Positions 1-8,181 of a DNA stretch of 64,000 nucleotides are shown here, one piece after another. The DNA is from UBA4802 sp964509195 (GTDB taxonomy: Bacteria > Spirochaetota > UBA4802 > UB4802): contig CAZDWJ010000009.1 in assembly GCA_964509195.1 (NCBI GenBank), forward strand, positions 53,508 to 117,507, given 5' to 3'. The notes below the pieces were generated by a model, which was given only the letters and a program-made list of their open reading frames with translations, was not told the origin of the DNA and did not search any database. The stretch's first letter is position 1, and every line of letters starts with the position of its first letter. Position numbers and translations under genes: made by a program.

Positions 1-39
1 TAAATGTCCTTTCTTTTCTACAGTAATTTTTTGTGTCAT
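1..39 (-). CDS. 5' end of a CDS leaving the window
   Basis: An ATG at 39-37 on the minus strand is preceded by a gaggt ribosome-binding site and reads MTQKITVEKKGHL to the window edge with no stop. The opening is of the kind seen in enoyl-CoA hydratase/isomerase proteins, which often start with a short 'ITVEK-GH' strand, but 13 residues cannot establish a family. The product is left unnamed. Confidence 0.4.
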   Translation of the reverse strand, partial: MTQKITVEKKGHL

Positions 40-117
40 AGTAACCTCTATGTAATATCATGATTAAAGTAGAATACTATGATACTGCCGGATAATGTCA
101 ATACCATAATGTGCTGT

Positions 118-129
118 GCGATAGTTACT
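118..129 (+). repeat. Dispersed word GCGATAGTTACT, copy 1
   Basis: Exact copy, extended as ...ACTGTG. It lies downstream of the frame-split membrane protein, just outside its stop. Confidence 0.7.
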
Positions 130-895
130 GTGGATTGATTCCATAATTATTATTACCCATATAAGCACTTCTGTTACGGACAACAATTCGTGATAGATAC
201 AGGATAAATAAAACTATTTCAAAAGGTAGCTCTTCTTTCATTTCACATGACCATTTAGTTGATAGCAACGATGTTCTTTTTATTCTTCCTATTTCAGAAT
301 TATTTCTGTTAATTACAAAATAGTTTTTAACACTCAATTGGGGCGAATGAAGCACTAATTGTTGTGTATTGTATTGAATTATAAATTTATCTATAAAAAA
401 ACCTGGTTTGGTTGCACTTGCAATTACAGCCTTATCACTGGAAGATGTTAAAAACCATTTTCCACATAGACTTTCACGCAGTGCGATGTATGTTGTATCA
501 TTAATCTGAATCAAACTTTTGGTTTTAAACCACGGGACTTCATTAGTAATTTTACCAATAAGCATGTTGTCATGATACACATCAAATTTAGTTTCAAGCC
601 AATTAACAGGAACTATCGTATACATACTACTCGTGCTACCGTTATAATTGCTGGTATCAAATCTGAAAGAATCCTGCTCTTGAGAGCTGTCGACAATATC
701 ATTTAATGAATAACGGTTCTTACTGTAAGCATCTCTATAATAAAAGATTGCTCTGGTAATGCCTATGCCAATAAAAACAATCCCAAACAAAAGAAAAAAG
801 AAAAAAGGGTGCCGCCACTCACAAACCCAGATACAAGAAGCAGGATCCATGTTATACCAAAAACAACAATAAATCCTTCTAGTGAATGAGCCCAT
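125..895 (-). CDS. Membrane-anchored C-terminal half of a frame-split protein (possible LURP-one/Tubby-like fold)
   Basis: This is the downstream half of a protein whose N-terminal half lies in the other frame at 763-1194. The real content starts near residue 30 with a Phe-rich membrane helix. A soluble domain with repeated beta-strand patterns follows (roughly residues 95-235: 'FDVYHDNMLIGKI', 'KWFLTSSSDKAVIA'). The repeats of 'ligkI' and 'FIIQYNTQQLVL' resemble the LURP-one/phospholipid-scramblase-like barrel, which is a weak guess. The first 25 or so residues are the wrong-frame shadow of the upstream gene, and no ribosome-binding site supports the nominal start. It is probably expressed only as a fusion with the upstream frame, or is a pseudogene tail. 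Confidence 0.55.
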   Translation of the reverse strand: MGSFTRRIYCCFWYNMDPASCIWVCEWRHPFFFFLLFGIVFIGIGITRAIFYYRDAYSKNRYSLNDIVDSSQEQDSFRFDTSNYNGSTSSMYTIVPVNWLETKFDVYHDNMLIGKITNEVPWFKTKSLIQINDTTYIALRESLCGKWFLTSSSDKAVIASATKPGFFIDKFIIQYNTQQLVLHSPQLSVKNYFVINRNNSEIGRIKRTSLLSTKWSCEMKEELPFEIVLFILYLSRIVVRNRSAYMGNNNYGINPQ

Positions 896-1194
896 TGAGC
901 TATTCTTTGTTTCATTTTTTCCTTCATTGCCATATCACCTGCTAACACCGCTTCTAAAATTTTTCCCTGCTGCAACGCAGACTGTTCGTTCACAAGCCCT
1001 GTCATAGAAAGCTGGATCCCATTCATAAGGTTTTGCATCTGTGAACGCTCTACTAATCTAATGAACGGATACTGCTGCAGAGACTTTGTTAATTGAGAAA
1101 CAACCACTTCAGACTGATTCCTGTTAGCAGCAGTAAAGGGCATAATTCCCGTAGCAATATACTCCTGAGAATACCCATTAACTGTTAAAGACAA
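763..1194 (-). CDS. FlgO/CsgG-like N-terminal domain ending in a membrane helix (upstream half of a frame-split protein)
   Basis: Residues 10-90 look like the FlgO/CsgG-type domain that builds envelope lipoproteins: 'GIMPFTAANRN', then 'FIRLVERSQMQNLMNGIQL', 'SALQQGKILEAVLAGDMA'. A hydrophobic segment (about residues 108-140) follows, and the frame stops at 763. The segment carries the run tcT-TTT-TTC, a classical X-XXY-YYZ heptamer in the zero frame. A -1 shift there continues straight into the frame of 125-895 and completes a double membrane span. The start is preceded by an open stretch in the same frame, so the true N-terminus, possibly a signal peptide, could lie a little upstream of 1194. 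Frameshift pseudogene and programmed frameshift are both open. Confidence 0.6.
   Translation of the reverse strand: MSLTVNGYSQEYIATGIMPFTAANRNQSEVVVSQLTKSLQQYPFIRLVERSQMQNLMNGIQLSMTGLVNEQSALQQGKILEAVLAGDMAMKEKMKQRIAQWAHSLEGFIVVFGITWILLLVSGFVSGGTLFSFFFCLGLFLLA
798..808 (-). other. Candidate -1 frameshift site (T-TTT-TTC) joining the frames of 763-1194 and 125-895
   Basis: On the minus strand the run is CTTTTTTCTTTTTTCTTTT. Zero-frame codons are tct-ttt-ttc-ttt. Slipping back one base on TTT-TTC gives ctt-ttg-ttt-ggg, which is the reading frame of the downstream half. The codon phase is read directly from the sequence. Whether slippage is used, or the run is an indel or sequencing error, is not known. 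Confidence 0.45.
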
Positions 1195-1294
1195 TAGTAC
1201 AATAAAGTTGATAAAAATAAGTCGTATTTGCCTACTATCACCTCATTGTAGTATATCGTAATACATGCTATTACCCAACAAGCAAACGTTATCA

Positions 1295-1477
1295 TCACAC
1301 TACCATTTTGTACATCCCATAACTCATAGTGTTATCTTTACTGCTCAAAACCACATATTTCCCATTGGGGCTAAAGGCTACTGAAGTAACCCAATGAGAG
1401 TACCCTAATTGGACAAACATCTCAGGTTTATCTTTTGCAAATGCAAGCGAATAAAAAAACACCCTCCTACAACACAT
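1295..1477 (-). pseudogene. Truncated exported WD40-repeat protein
   Basis: After a short leader ending 'YSLAFA-KDKPE' there is one recognisable WD40 blade start, 'GYSHWVTSVAFSPNGKYVV' then 'SSKDNTM', which matches the H-x-x-x-V-x-x-V-x-F-S-P-D-G pattern of beta-propeller repeats. The product stops after about half a blade, and the Trp-Asp end of the repeat is missing. A better leader beginning M-K-K-K lies just upstream in another frame. Full WD40 propellers need several hundred residues, so this is read as a decayed remnant. Confidence 0.5.
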
Positions 1478-1720
1478 GGTAATAAAACTTTTTTTTCATA
1501 CTATTCATTCATCAGCATCTACAAACTTTTTTTAAGTTTTTATTACGTAACATAAAAATTGCAAGATAATTATCAGTTGACACAAAAACTTTTTTATAAA
1601 TTCTAATCTGTTTAGAAACACATTAGTAAATTCAGTAATTCTAACGGTAAAATGTTGTTGATTAAATATATTCTACAATCACAATCGCCTTGAATATATT
1701 TTTGTATACAATTACATACT

Positions 1721-2650
1721 ATGAACGACACAAAACTATGGATTGCATTATCACGCATTAAAGGTGCAGGCATTGCTTCCTTACGGAAAATTCATGCAAC
1801 GCTCTCAAGCCTTCATCTGTCACTGTATGACCTCTTTGAGTTAGAACCAAAGGCGATAGCTCATGAAACTGGCTTATCTCTAGAACTTTGCCAGTACGTT
1901 GCAAAAATTGCATCAACTATCGACAAAATAGAAAAAGAATATGAAGACTTAATTGACAGAAACATTGAACCGGTACTTTTTTTTGACAGCCGTTATCCGG
2001 AAAAAATATTGAAGAATGTTGATTATCCTCCACCTATACTCTACTTCCTTGGAAACAGCGATATAGTTAAAACAAAACACGTTGCAATTTTATCAGACCA
2101 CAATGCCAGTGAACGGGGTTATTACATTGCCTATCACGCTGCAGTAATAGCTGCACAGCATTCTATTACTGTTGTAAGTGGACTGGCTAAAGGTCCGCAA
2201 ACAATGGCACATCGTGGTGCAATAGAAGCCGGCGGAAACACCATTGCAGTTATCCCCATGGGCATGGATAATTTGATTGTCCCGGATATTCTCAAAAACA
2301 GCATCAATCTGTCACAATGGCTTTTTATTTCCCCTTTTATGCCTCAGGAAGAATATGCTCTGCACAATTCATATAAGCGTAACAGCTTGATTGCGGCCAT
2401 GGTCAATGCGCTTATCATCATTGAAACGGCAAACAATGCAGGATGTTTTGACGCTGCAAAGAGTGCACACAAATACAAAACACCTTTGTTTGTTGTTGAA
2501 TACGCACAATATCCTGAAAGCGCCGCAGGCAATCCTTTTCTTATAAAAGAATACAATGCAACCCCCTTGCGTGGTCGCATACAAAACGATGTGCTGGTTC
2601 CTAACATGGATGCCTGCATTGCAAAAGTACGGTGGGGCGATAGTAACTAG
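1721..2650 (+). CDS. dprA: DprA/Smf-like DNA-processing protein
   Basis: DprA binds incoming single-stranded DNA and loads RecA during natural transformation, and it is also kept as Smf in non-competent bacteria. Residues 1-75 form the helical SAM/HhH-like N-terminal part. Residues 105-265 are the Rossmann-like core with the family signature 'VVSGLAKGPQTMAHRGAIEAG' (canonical SGLA-G-D--AH--AL--G) and 'TIAVIPMGMD'. The later 'NRIIA..S' motif is changed to 'RNSLIAAMVNALIIIET', and the 'SGaL.TA' motif to 'NAGCFDAAKSA'. This is a divergent member of about 309 residues, lacking the extra C-terminal winged helix of longer homologues. It stands alone, with about 225 bp of non-coding DNA downstream. 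Confidence 0.85.
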   Translation: MNDTKLWIALSRIKGAGIASLRKIHATLSSLHLSLYDLFELEPKAIAHETGLSLELCQYVAKIASTIDKIEKEYEDLIDRNIEPVLFFDSRYPEKILKNVDYPPPILYFLGNSDIVKTKHVAILSDHNASERGYYIAYHAAVIAAQHSITVVSGLAKGPQTMAHRGAIEAGGNTIAVIPMGMDNLIVPDILKNSINLSQWLFISPFMPQEEYALHNSYKRNSLIAAMVNALIIIETANNAGCFDAAKSAHKYKTPLFVVEYAQYPESAAGNPFLIKEYNATPLRGRIQNDVLVPNMDACIAKVRWGDSN

Positions 2651-2821
2651 GTATTGTTTTTTTCCTTAAACGCGTCGATAGTATAATTGATATTGGATTG
2701 TATATTCACATCATGATATCCATCTCAATGATGCTGATATAACGCAAATTTTAATATTTACATTTTCATTCTGGTTAGGATAAAATTTGGAAGCAATCTC
2801 TTATTTACAAATGGATTCTTT

Positions 2822-2836
2822 GGTCACTTCGTGACC
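2822..2836. repeat. Short perfect hairpin, REP-like
   Basis: GGTCAC-TTC-GTGACC is a 6-bp perfect inverted repeat followed by CTCAGAATGACA. This arrangement is typical of small dispersed palindromic elements that sit between genes. There is no U-run, so it is not a clear terminator. The element lies in the 225-bp gap after dprA. Confidence 0.35.
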
Positions 2837-2875
2837 TCAGAATGACATGATAAAAATTTATATGGGAGAAATAGA

Positions 2876-3403
2876 ATGAAATATTACGAAGCAATTGAAA
2901 AATTTAAAACATACAACATAGTGTTACTATGCGGTCTTTACGGTTCTGGTAAGACTGAATTTGCAAATATGTATTTTAAAAATTCTGGTTTATTCCGCAT
3001 ATCGCGATTGGAGCTAAGGAAGCTGATGTACGAAATGACCCACTTTGGCGAAACCTGGACTGCAGAAAAGTTTACAGAAGAAGATGATGTGCTGGCAAAA
3101 CATGTTGAGCGTAAAATTACCGAACACTTTATACAAAACAAGCGTAATGTATTAATCATCAATACGTTTATGACAAAAAAGTCACGACAGCGATTTATTA
3201 ATATAGCAAAGGAAAACAAAAAAACAATAGGTGCTATTTTCCTTGATACACCACTTGAAAAATGTATAGAACAAAGCAAACGTTTAAGCTTTCCAATACC
3301 TGAATATGTCATTAGACAATTACATAGCAAAAAAGAATTGCCTTCAAAATTAGAAGGTTTCAATGACGTGCTCATTATAAATGATTTTGAAATTAAACAA
3401 TAG
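2876..3403 (+). CDS. P-loop kinase/AAA-type ATPase of the nucleotide/polynucleotide kinase type
   Basis: The sequence has a Walker A motif 'GLYGSGKTEF' at residues 20-29, a hydrophobic strand 'RNVLIINTF' near residue 92 in the Walker B position, and 'GAIFLDTPLEKCIEQSKRL' near residue 122, which resembles the LID region of small-molecule and polynucleotide kinases. At 175 residues it is the size of an adenylate/shikimate kinase-like domain. The substrate cannot be told. A ggagaa ribosome-binding site sits 6 bases before the ATG. It converges with the next gene, leaving only 5 bp between them. Confidence 0.7.
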   Translation: MKYYEAIEKFKTYNIVLLCGLYGSGKTEFANMYFKNSGLFRISRLELRKLMYEMTHFGETWTAEKFTEEDDVLAKHVERKITEHFIQNKRNVLIINTFMTKKSRQRFINIAKENKKTIGAIFLDTPLEKCIEQSKRLSFPIPEYVIRQLHSKKELPSKLEGFNDVLIINDFEIKQ

Positions 3404-3408
3404 AAGAA

Positions 3409-4239
3409 TTACAGTTTATGCAGCAACTCATTTATGTTGATATGATCTATTTCATAATCCTGCATATACTCTCTGGCAGGCATACCAAATAGTGCAATAC
3501 TCATTTTATCAATTAGCTTAACCTGATATAGGATTAATTGCGAATCTACAAACCCTGCAGTTTTTCGTACTAACATTAAATATTCCATGCTATATACTTG
3601 CATAAGCTTTTGAAACTCATACATCTCAAACAATTGCTTTTGCAACCGCTGTTTGTGAATGGATAACGCTGTATATATATCTGTGTTCCCATACACAATA
3701 TGTGTAAACAACTTTATAGCATCATACAGTATCGGTTCTTCATTATCCCTAACAAGGGCATCTATCATTTTTTTAATTATTTGCAAATCATGATTTTTTG
3801 TATATACACGAATCGCAACTCTGGCTGCAATATATTTATCCAGCAATACTTCATTAGCAGGTATGGCAATATTTTCTTTTTTTAAATAAAGTTTTTGTAT
3901 GAACTCATTGTAGCTTGACGTACTGCCATATTTGATTGAATGCCCCGCTATATCTAAAGAAATACTTGTAATAGATTTTTGAACTTTAGCAACGATTTCT
4001 TTGATATCTTCATCTGATATGCCATTAACAGGAACATATGGCTCAATAATTTTTCTGAATTGGTTATCTGGTACAACAATTAAATCAATTATGCCATTTT
4101 CTTCAAATATCAGGTTGTCAATTTCTTCAAGATGCAACCCTAATGATGATTCAATAAAATGTAAAGCTTTATCATCAACAACAAAAGGTTGACGCAAACG
4201 ATGTATTATCAATTCACTTATCTTTGGTATTTCATTCAT
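3409..4239 (-). CDS. Conserved-looking hypothetical protein, soluble, mostly helical
   Basis: A 276-residue protein with no signal peptide and no membrane segment. The first 110 residues alternate strands and charged helices ('IDLIVVPDNQFRKIIEPY'). Residues 130-250 are long amphipathic helices rich in Lys, Gln and Tyr ('HKQRLQKQLFEMYEFQKLMQVY'). I do not recognise the family. It is convergent with the P-loop kinase and is followed upstream by 545 bp of non-coding DNA, so it is probably transcribed alone. Confidence 0.6.
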   Translation of the reverse strand: MNEIPKISELIIHRLRQPFVVDDKALHFIESSLGLHLEEIDNLIFEENGIIDLIVVPDNQFRKIIEPYVPVNGISDEDIKEIVAKVQKSITSISLDIAGHSIKYGSTSSYNEFIQKLYLKKENIAIPANEVLLDKYIAARVAIRVYTKNHDLQIIKKMIDALVRDNEEPILYDAIKLFTHIVYGNTDIYTALSIHKQRLQKQLFEMYEFQKLMQVYSMEYLMLVRKTAGFVDSQLILYQVKLIDKMSIALFGMPAREYMQDYEIDHININELLHKL

Positions 4240-4718
4240 TTATCAGTCTCTGCTATATGTAAGCTATCAATTTATTATCACACCATAAATATAGCAATCC
4301 TTTTATGCTAAAAAAGCAAAAGATGCATGAGCATGCCCTCTATTTAGACCCTGACAACCCACTCACAAGCGTAAGCATGGAATATATTTAAAAAGCACTC
4401 TATAAATGTTTAAATACACTTAAAACAATTTAGTGATAATAAATCAATTAAGTCATGGCAATTTTATCATTCTGTAATAGATACTATTGTAGTTAAAAAG
4501 TTATCGTATCATAAAAATCTTAAGATTAGATTGCATCATTAATTTAAGTAATGTTATTATATCAGATTTTTTTTAAAATGACAATCCATCAAAGTTTGAA
4601 TGTATATAAAAAATCATACTTTTTAAAAACAAGAATCAAATAAACAGATCTAGTTAACTAAATTGTAGTTATTCATAATTTGCTTATTACAAAAACAAAG
4701 AAAACGTGAAATAATTAA
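4240..4718. other. AT-rich intergenic region
   Basis: Very A+T-rich DNA between divergently transcribed genes. No open frame of note, no tRNA and no strong hairpin was seen. It must hold the promoter for 3409-4239. A clear promoter for the acyl-CoA dehydrogenase begins right after it, at 4719. Confidence 0.5.
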
Positions 4719-4747
4719 TTGACAAAATTTCAAATTGTAAATATCGT
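4719..4747 (+). promoter_or_regulatory. Sigma-70-type promoter of the acyl-CoA dehydrogenase gene
   Basis: TTGACA at 4719-4724, a 17-bp spacer and TATCGT at 4742-4747. The predicted start of transcription is near 4754, giving a leader of about 30 nt with a strong aaggagggg ribosome-binding site before the ATG at 4785. Confidence 0.6.
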
Positions 4748-4784
4748 TTATTTATGTAAATGATGTTCACTAAAAGGAGGGGAT

Positions 4785-6383
4785 ATGGCACTCAATACAA
4801 CGTATAACTTTGATGAATACTTGCAATGGAGAAATAATATTGATTATTATGCTGATGACCCATTTTTACAAAAAGTAACACGGTATTTCGCAGGAAATGA
4901 TTTTGAAATTATAGATACACGTACACGAAAGTTATCACAATTAGCTTCGTTCCGATGGCGTGATATCTCTGATGAGATTGCCCAGCCACATAATAGAATT
5001 TTTATACAACACTATGACGGCCACAACCACCGCATTGATCGTATAATTCGCCCAAAAGCACTTGAAGAAATGGAAAAAGAGGTTTTTGGACACGGGATAT
5101 TTTCTTCAAAAACTTTACCATGGGAACGCCTGGTAAAACTAATCATTATTTACGAAAATGGAGAAGCAGGGATTGCATGCCCTTTAGTGTGTACTGAAGG
5201 GCTTGTTGCACTTTTAGAACAATATCATGACCATCCAGAACTTGAAAAAATTTTACATCACTGTAAAGAAGGCATCGACGGTGATTTTGGCATTGGCGCT
5301 CAATATCTATCCGAAATTCAGGGCGGCTCAGATGTTGCCGCCAATGACCTTGAAGCAGTTGAAAGCGGCAACCACTGGCTTCTTTATGGGAAAAAATTCT
5401 TTTGTTCTGCAACGCACGCCGACTATGTGGTAATCACTGCTCGCCCTGCAGGCTCAGCGCATGTAGGGCTTTTCGTTATGCCATCATGGATTGATAAAAG
5501 GGCCCAAAAACGCAATGGATATACTATCGACAGGCTAAAATGGAAGCTGGGAACAGCAGAACTCCCCACAGCAGAGATTACCTTTAATGGAGCTTTCGCC
5601 TATAAAGTTGGCCCAATAGAACGTGGCATTGCTAATGTGGTGGGTGTAGTACTGACACACTCCCGCTTAACTGTGGGATTGTCAGCTGCAGCAGCTATGA
5701 TACGTGCAGCACGTGAGGCAACACAGTATGCGCGATTTCGCACTGCGTTTGGATTTCCTATAAACCAATTTCCGTTGCTCAAGCGTCAACTGGATGAAAT
5801 AAATCTTTACGCAAAGCGGACACTTGCTGGAGCATTCAAAATTTATGAACAATTCCAGTCACTGCCTGGCGGATTGAAAGGTGGGCTGGTTACTAATGAG
5901 GATGTAGAAATTCAACGAAAGCGCTTCCGTGTGCGCATATTAATTATGTTGCAGAAGATTGTTGCATCGTGGGACGCGACCGACGTATTGCGGAAAGCAA
6001 TATCGGTGTTTGGTGGTCATGGCGTGATGGAAGATTTTTCAAGCCTGCCACGCCTTTTTCGTGATATGATGATAAACGAATTATGGGAAGGTCCACGCAA
6101 TGTGTTATTAACGCAGATATACCGCGATATTCAACGTGCATCATCATGGTATCCTGTAAATGAAGTTATCAATGACATTCTGTACAATGCAGAAAGGAAT
6201 ACAGTACAAAATATTACTGAGTCATTTTCTGAATGTATACAGAGTAACTTTATATATCCCGGTTGTGAAAATACGCAACTTTGTCTTTTATGGGAAAACT
6301 CGTGCCACAATCTTTTGCATGAATTCCAAAATTGCGCGTTACATGAAGTAGAAGCACAGGTGCTCACATCACTTCGAAAATAG
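4785..6383 (+). CDS. Acyl-CoA dehydrogenase, AidB-like subfamily
   Basis: A flavin enzyme that would oxidise an acyl-CoA to the enoyl-CoA. The middle domain shows 'GIGAQYLSEIQGGSDVAAN' (about residues 172-190), the FAD/substrate loop in the form typical of AidB-like members (canonical T-E--GGSD), followed by 'LYGKKFFCSATHADYVVITARP'. The C-terminal helical domain has 'SAAAAMIRAAREATQYARFRTAFG' and 'ELWEGPRNVLLTQ', which carries the W-E-G-P segment where many family members keep the catalytic Glu. At 532 residues it is longer than short- or medium-chain enzymes (about 380) and close to AidB (541). Its stop overlaps the end of the convergent TetR gene by 15 bp. That regulator is the obvious candidate to control it. 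Confidence 0.87.
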   Translation: MALNTTYNFDEYLQWRNNIDYYADDPFLQKVTRYFAGNDFEIIDTRTRKLSQLASFRWRDISDEIAQPHNRIFIQHYDGHNHRIDRIIRPKALEEMEKEVFGHGIFSSKTLPWERLVKLIIIYENGEAGIACPLVCTEGLVALLEQYHDHPELEKILHHCKEGIDGDFGIGAQYLSEIQGGSDVAANDLEAVESGNHWLLYGKKFFCSATHADYVVITARPAGSAHVGLFVMPSWIDKRAQKRNGYTIDRLKWKLGTAELPTAEITFNGAFAYKVGPIERGIANVVGVVLTHSRLTVGLSAAAAMIRAAREATQYARFRTAFGFPINQFPLLKRQLDEINLYAKRTLAGAFKIYEQFQSLPGGLKGGLVTNEDVEIQRKRFRVRILIMLQKIVASWDATDVLRKAISVFGGHGVMEDFSSLPRLFRDMMINELWEGPRNVLLTQIYRDIQRASSWYPVNEVINDILYNAERNTVQNITESFSECIQSNFIYPGCENTQLCLLWENSCHNLLHEFQNCALHEVEAQVLTSLRK

Positions 6384-6959
6384 CTGATACAGCATATCGC
6401 CAAGCCTTCTCATGTGCCTGTGAATATCTTTCTGACTTCTGCCGGGGTAGTTGTGGAATGTTATCATCACACCATTCATTGCAGCAAACAAGCTGTGAGC
6501 CAAAAGCCGTGAGTTATGTTTTTTTTGAAACAACATTGTAAATTGATCAAGTAACTTTCGCTCAGCTTCATTGAGCTTTTCAACTAAATCATGGCTCAAC
6601 TGGGCATCCAGCATGAAATGGGTCATCATCCTGAAATATTGGTCATGTTTCATTAAAAATTTTAAAAATGTAGCGATAGTATCTTTTAATGGGTTTTTAC
6701 TTTTAAATATAACCTGTTCTAATTCCTGGATGATTTTCTCTGCGCCACGCAAGAATGCTTCCACAAAAAGTGCCTGCTGATCAGGGAAATACCGGTAAAT
6801 TGCACCGGGAGTTATGCCAGCTTCTTTCGCGATATCACGCATTGTTACCTGATTGAATGGTTTTGATGCAAAGACACGTTCTGCTGCATCAATAATAATT
6901 TTTTTTCTGTTTTCTTTTTCGGATTCTTTTAATTGTTGAAAAGATTGTGTATTTTTCAT
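6369..6959 (-). CDS. TetR/AcrR-family transcriptional regulator
   Basis: Residues 18-70 are a standard TetR helix-turn-helix ('IIIDAAERVFASKPFNQVTMRDIAKEAGITPGAIYRYFPDQQALF'), and the rest is an all-helical ligand-binding domain. Of 196 residues, the family average. Such proteins repress acyl-CoA metabolism genes in many bacteria. The tail-to-tail overlap with the acyl-CoA dehydrogenase makes a fatty-acid or acyl-CoA ligand plausible, which is inference. No clear operator palindrome was found upstream. Confidence 0.88.
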   Translation of the reverse strand: MKNTQSFQQLKESEKENRKKIIIDAAERVFASKPFNQVTMRDIAKEAGITPGAIYRYFPDQQALFVEAFLRGAEKIIQELEQVIFKSKNPLKDTIATFLKFLMKHDQYFRMMTHFMLDAQLSHDLVEKLNEAERKLLDQFTMLFQKKHNSRLLAHSLFAAMNGVMITFHNYPGRSQKDIHRHMRRLGDMLYQLFSK

Positions 6960-7258
6960 GATTGTATTGTTATTCTATTTGAGTGAATGTCAAGATAATA
7001 TTATTTCAATAATAATTTATTAATAATACATTATACATCATCCTCGTTTCTTAAAGTGGTATCACTTTATTAATTAACTTTCTTTAATAATGAGCAATTT
7101 TTTTAAATATAGATAAATTTATGAAAGCTATCTTTTATAATAAAAACACTTTTTACATGTGTTACTTATATACAATTATCTATCTCATTATATCATTATA
7201 ATTTTTCATTTGTACATTTTTCACTCTTTTTTTGGATCATTTCAATTTTTCATTTTTA
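6960..7258. other. AT-rich intergenic region
   Basis: About 300 bp of A+T-rich, T-run-rich DNA between the TetR start and the promoter of the duplicated gene. No gene, tRNA or strong hairpin was recognised. Confidence 0.5.
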
Positions 7259-7287
7259 TTGACAAGTTGCCATATTTAGTATGATAT
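7259..7287 (+). promoter_or_regulatory. Sigma-70-type promoter upstream of duplicated gene copy A
   Basis: TTGACA at 7259-7264, a 17-bp spacer and TGATAT at 7282-7287. The promoter lies outside the 489-bp duplicated segment that starts at 7304, so the two copies of the gene do not share it. Confidence 0.5.
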
Positions 7288-7303
7288 ATACAAAAATATA
7301 AAA

Positions 7304-7792
7304 ACTTTGGGAGGAAGCTATGGATTTTGAAACTACCACATGTATTTCGTTTGAACACTTAGACATCCTTTATGACTATTCTTCACGATTGGAAGTGCCT
7401 CTGAGAACGCTTATTGTCTACATGGTTATGTATGCCGCTAAAAAAGAAAAACGAACGTATGCCGCATTTCAACGAATTGCATACAGAAAACGCGATGCTA
7501 ATAATCCATGGCGAAGGGTTCATCTGGTGTTGTATCACTCTGAGTATGAGTTTTTTCTTGATGTGAAGAAGCTGTGGAAGATGTCGCTTGCTAACGTGAT
7601 TGCGTTTTGTGTGGAAAATGTGCTTGAAGAATTTTTTTTGTATTTCCAAAAACGTTTAAAAGAGATGAATACCGATAACTATCCTAAAAATCTTCCCAGT
7701 TATTATGAAAACAGGTCGTATACCTTTGATTTTCACAAAGAAAAAGGCATACACTGCCTCAAATTCTACTGGGGACCACCACCAGAAGTACT
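7304..7792 (+). repeat. 489-bp exact duplication, copy A
   Basis: This segment runs from 'actttggg' just before the ribosome-binding site to 'gaagtact', 8 bases short of the end of the stop codon. It recurs inverted at 45904-46392. The two copies agree in the sense frame and in the antisense frame wherever compared, so they are effectively identical at the DNA level. Flanking bases differ at once on both sides. No terminal inverted repeat or target duplication was seen. Confidence 0.85.
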
Positions 7793-7799
7793 AAAGTGA
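7320..7799 (+). CDS. DUF1564-like protein, copy A of an exact gene duplication
   Basis: A 159-residue soluble basic protein. The layout resembles the DUF1564 proteins that occur in many copies in Leptospira: a central block 'YRKRDANNPWRRVHLVLYHSEYEFFLDV' followed by a helix 'KMSLANVIAFCVENVLEE', then a C-terminal 'SYTFDFHKEKGIHCLKFYWGPPPEVL', which parallels the S-Y-x-W-x-L-D-L...L-x-F-x-P-N-P end of that family. This match is from memory and moderate. The ribosome-binding site gggagg is 7 bases from the ATG. The last codons differ from copy B because the duplicated block ends before the stop. Confidence 0.75.
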   Translation: MDFETTTCISFEHLDILYDYSSRLEVPLRTLIVYMVMYAAKKEKRTYAAFQRIAYRKRDANNPWRRVHLVLYHSEYEFFLDVKKLWKMSLANVIAFCVENVLEEFFLYFQKRLKEMNTDNYPKNLPSYYENRSYTFDFHKEKGIHCLKFYWGPPPEVLK

Positions 7800-7887
7800 T
7801 GTTTTTTTAAATAACTTTAATAGGTTCCTTATGTGTCAAAGCTCTTGAAATTCTTTTTTAAAATCTTATATAAAATATCAACTTAAG

Positions 7888-8103
7888 TTATTCGGATCTA
7901 AAGTTTTTTGGAACGAAAAATTTTCCCGTCGCGATGACAAAACCGCGAAAATCATTAACAGTCTGCAAAAGACCCAGCGTAAAAAACGCGGGTATTGAAA
8001 ATTTTTGCGGTGCATGCTCACAGCCAATTGGAGTGGCACAATACCCTACATCAAACTCTTTGCCAAGCGGAACACTGTCTTCCTGCAATGAACGCAGATG
8101 CAT
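7888..8103 (-). pseudogene. Short hypothetical ORF, probably a gene fragment
   Basis: A 71-codon open frame with protein-like composition ('EFDVGYCATPIGCEHAPQKF', 'FVIATGKFFVPKNF') and a clean stop, lying downstream of the alpha/beta hydrolase on the same strand. There is no convincing ribosome-binding site, and the region upstream is out of frame. Its composition is closer to the hydrolase than to the flanking AT-rich DNA. I do not recognise the family; it may be the surviving tail of a gene that arrived with the hydrolase. Confidence 0.3.
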
Positions 8104-8181
8104 AAAATTGTACCAGCACTATGACGAAACTACAATTGCGATGAGACAAAATATACTAATTGCAACCGAAAAAAATTTGCC

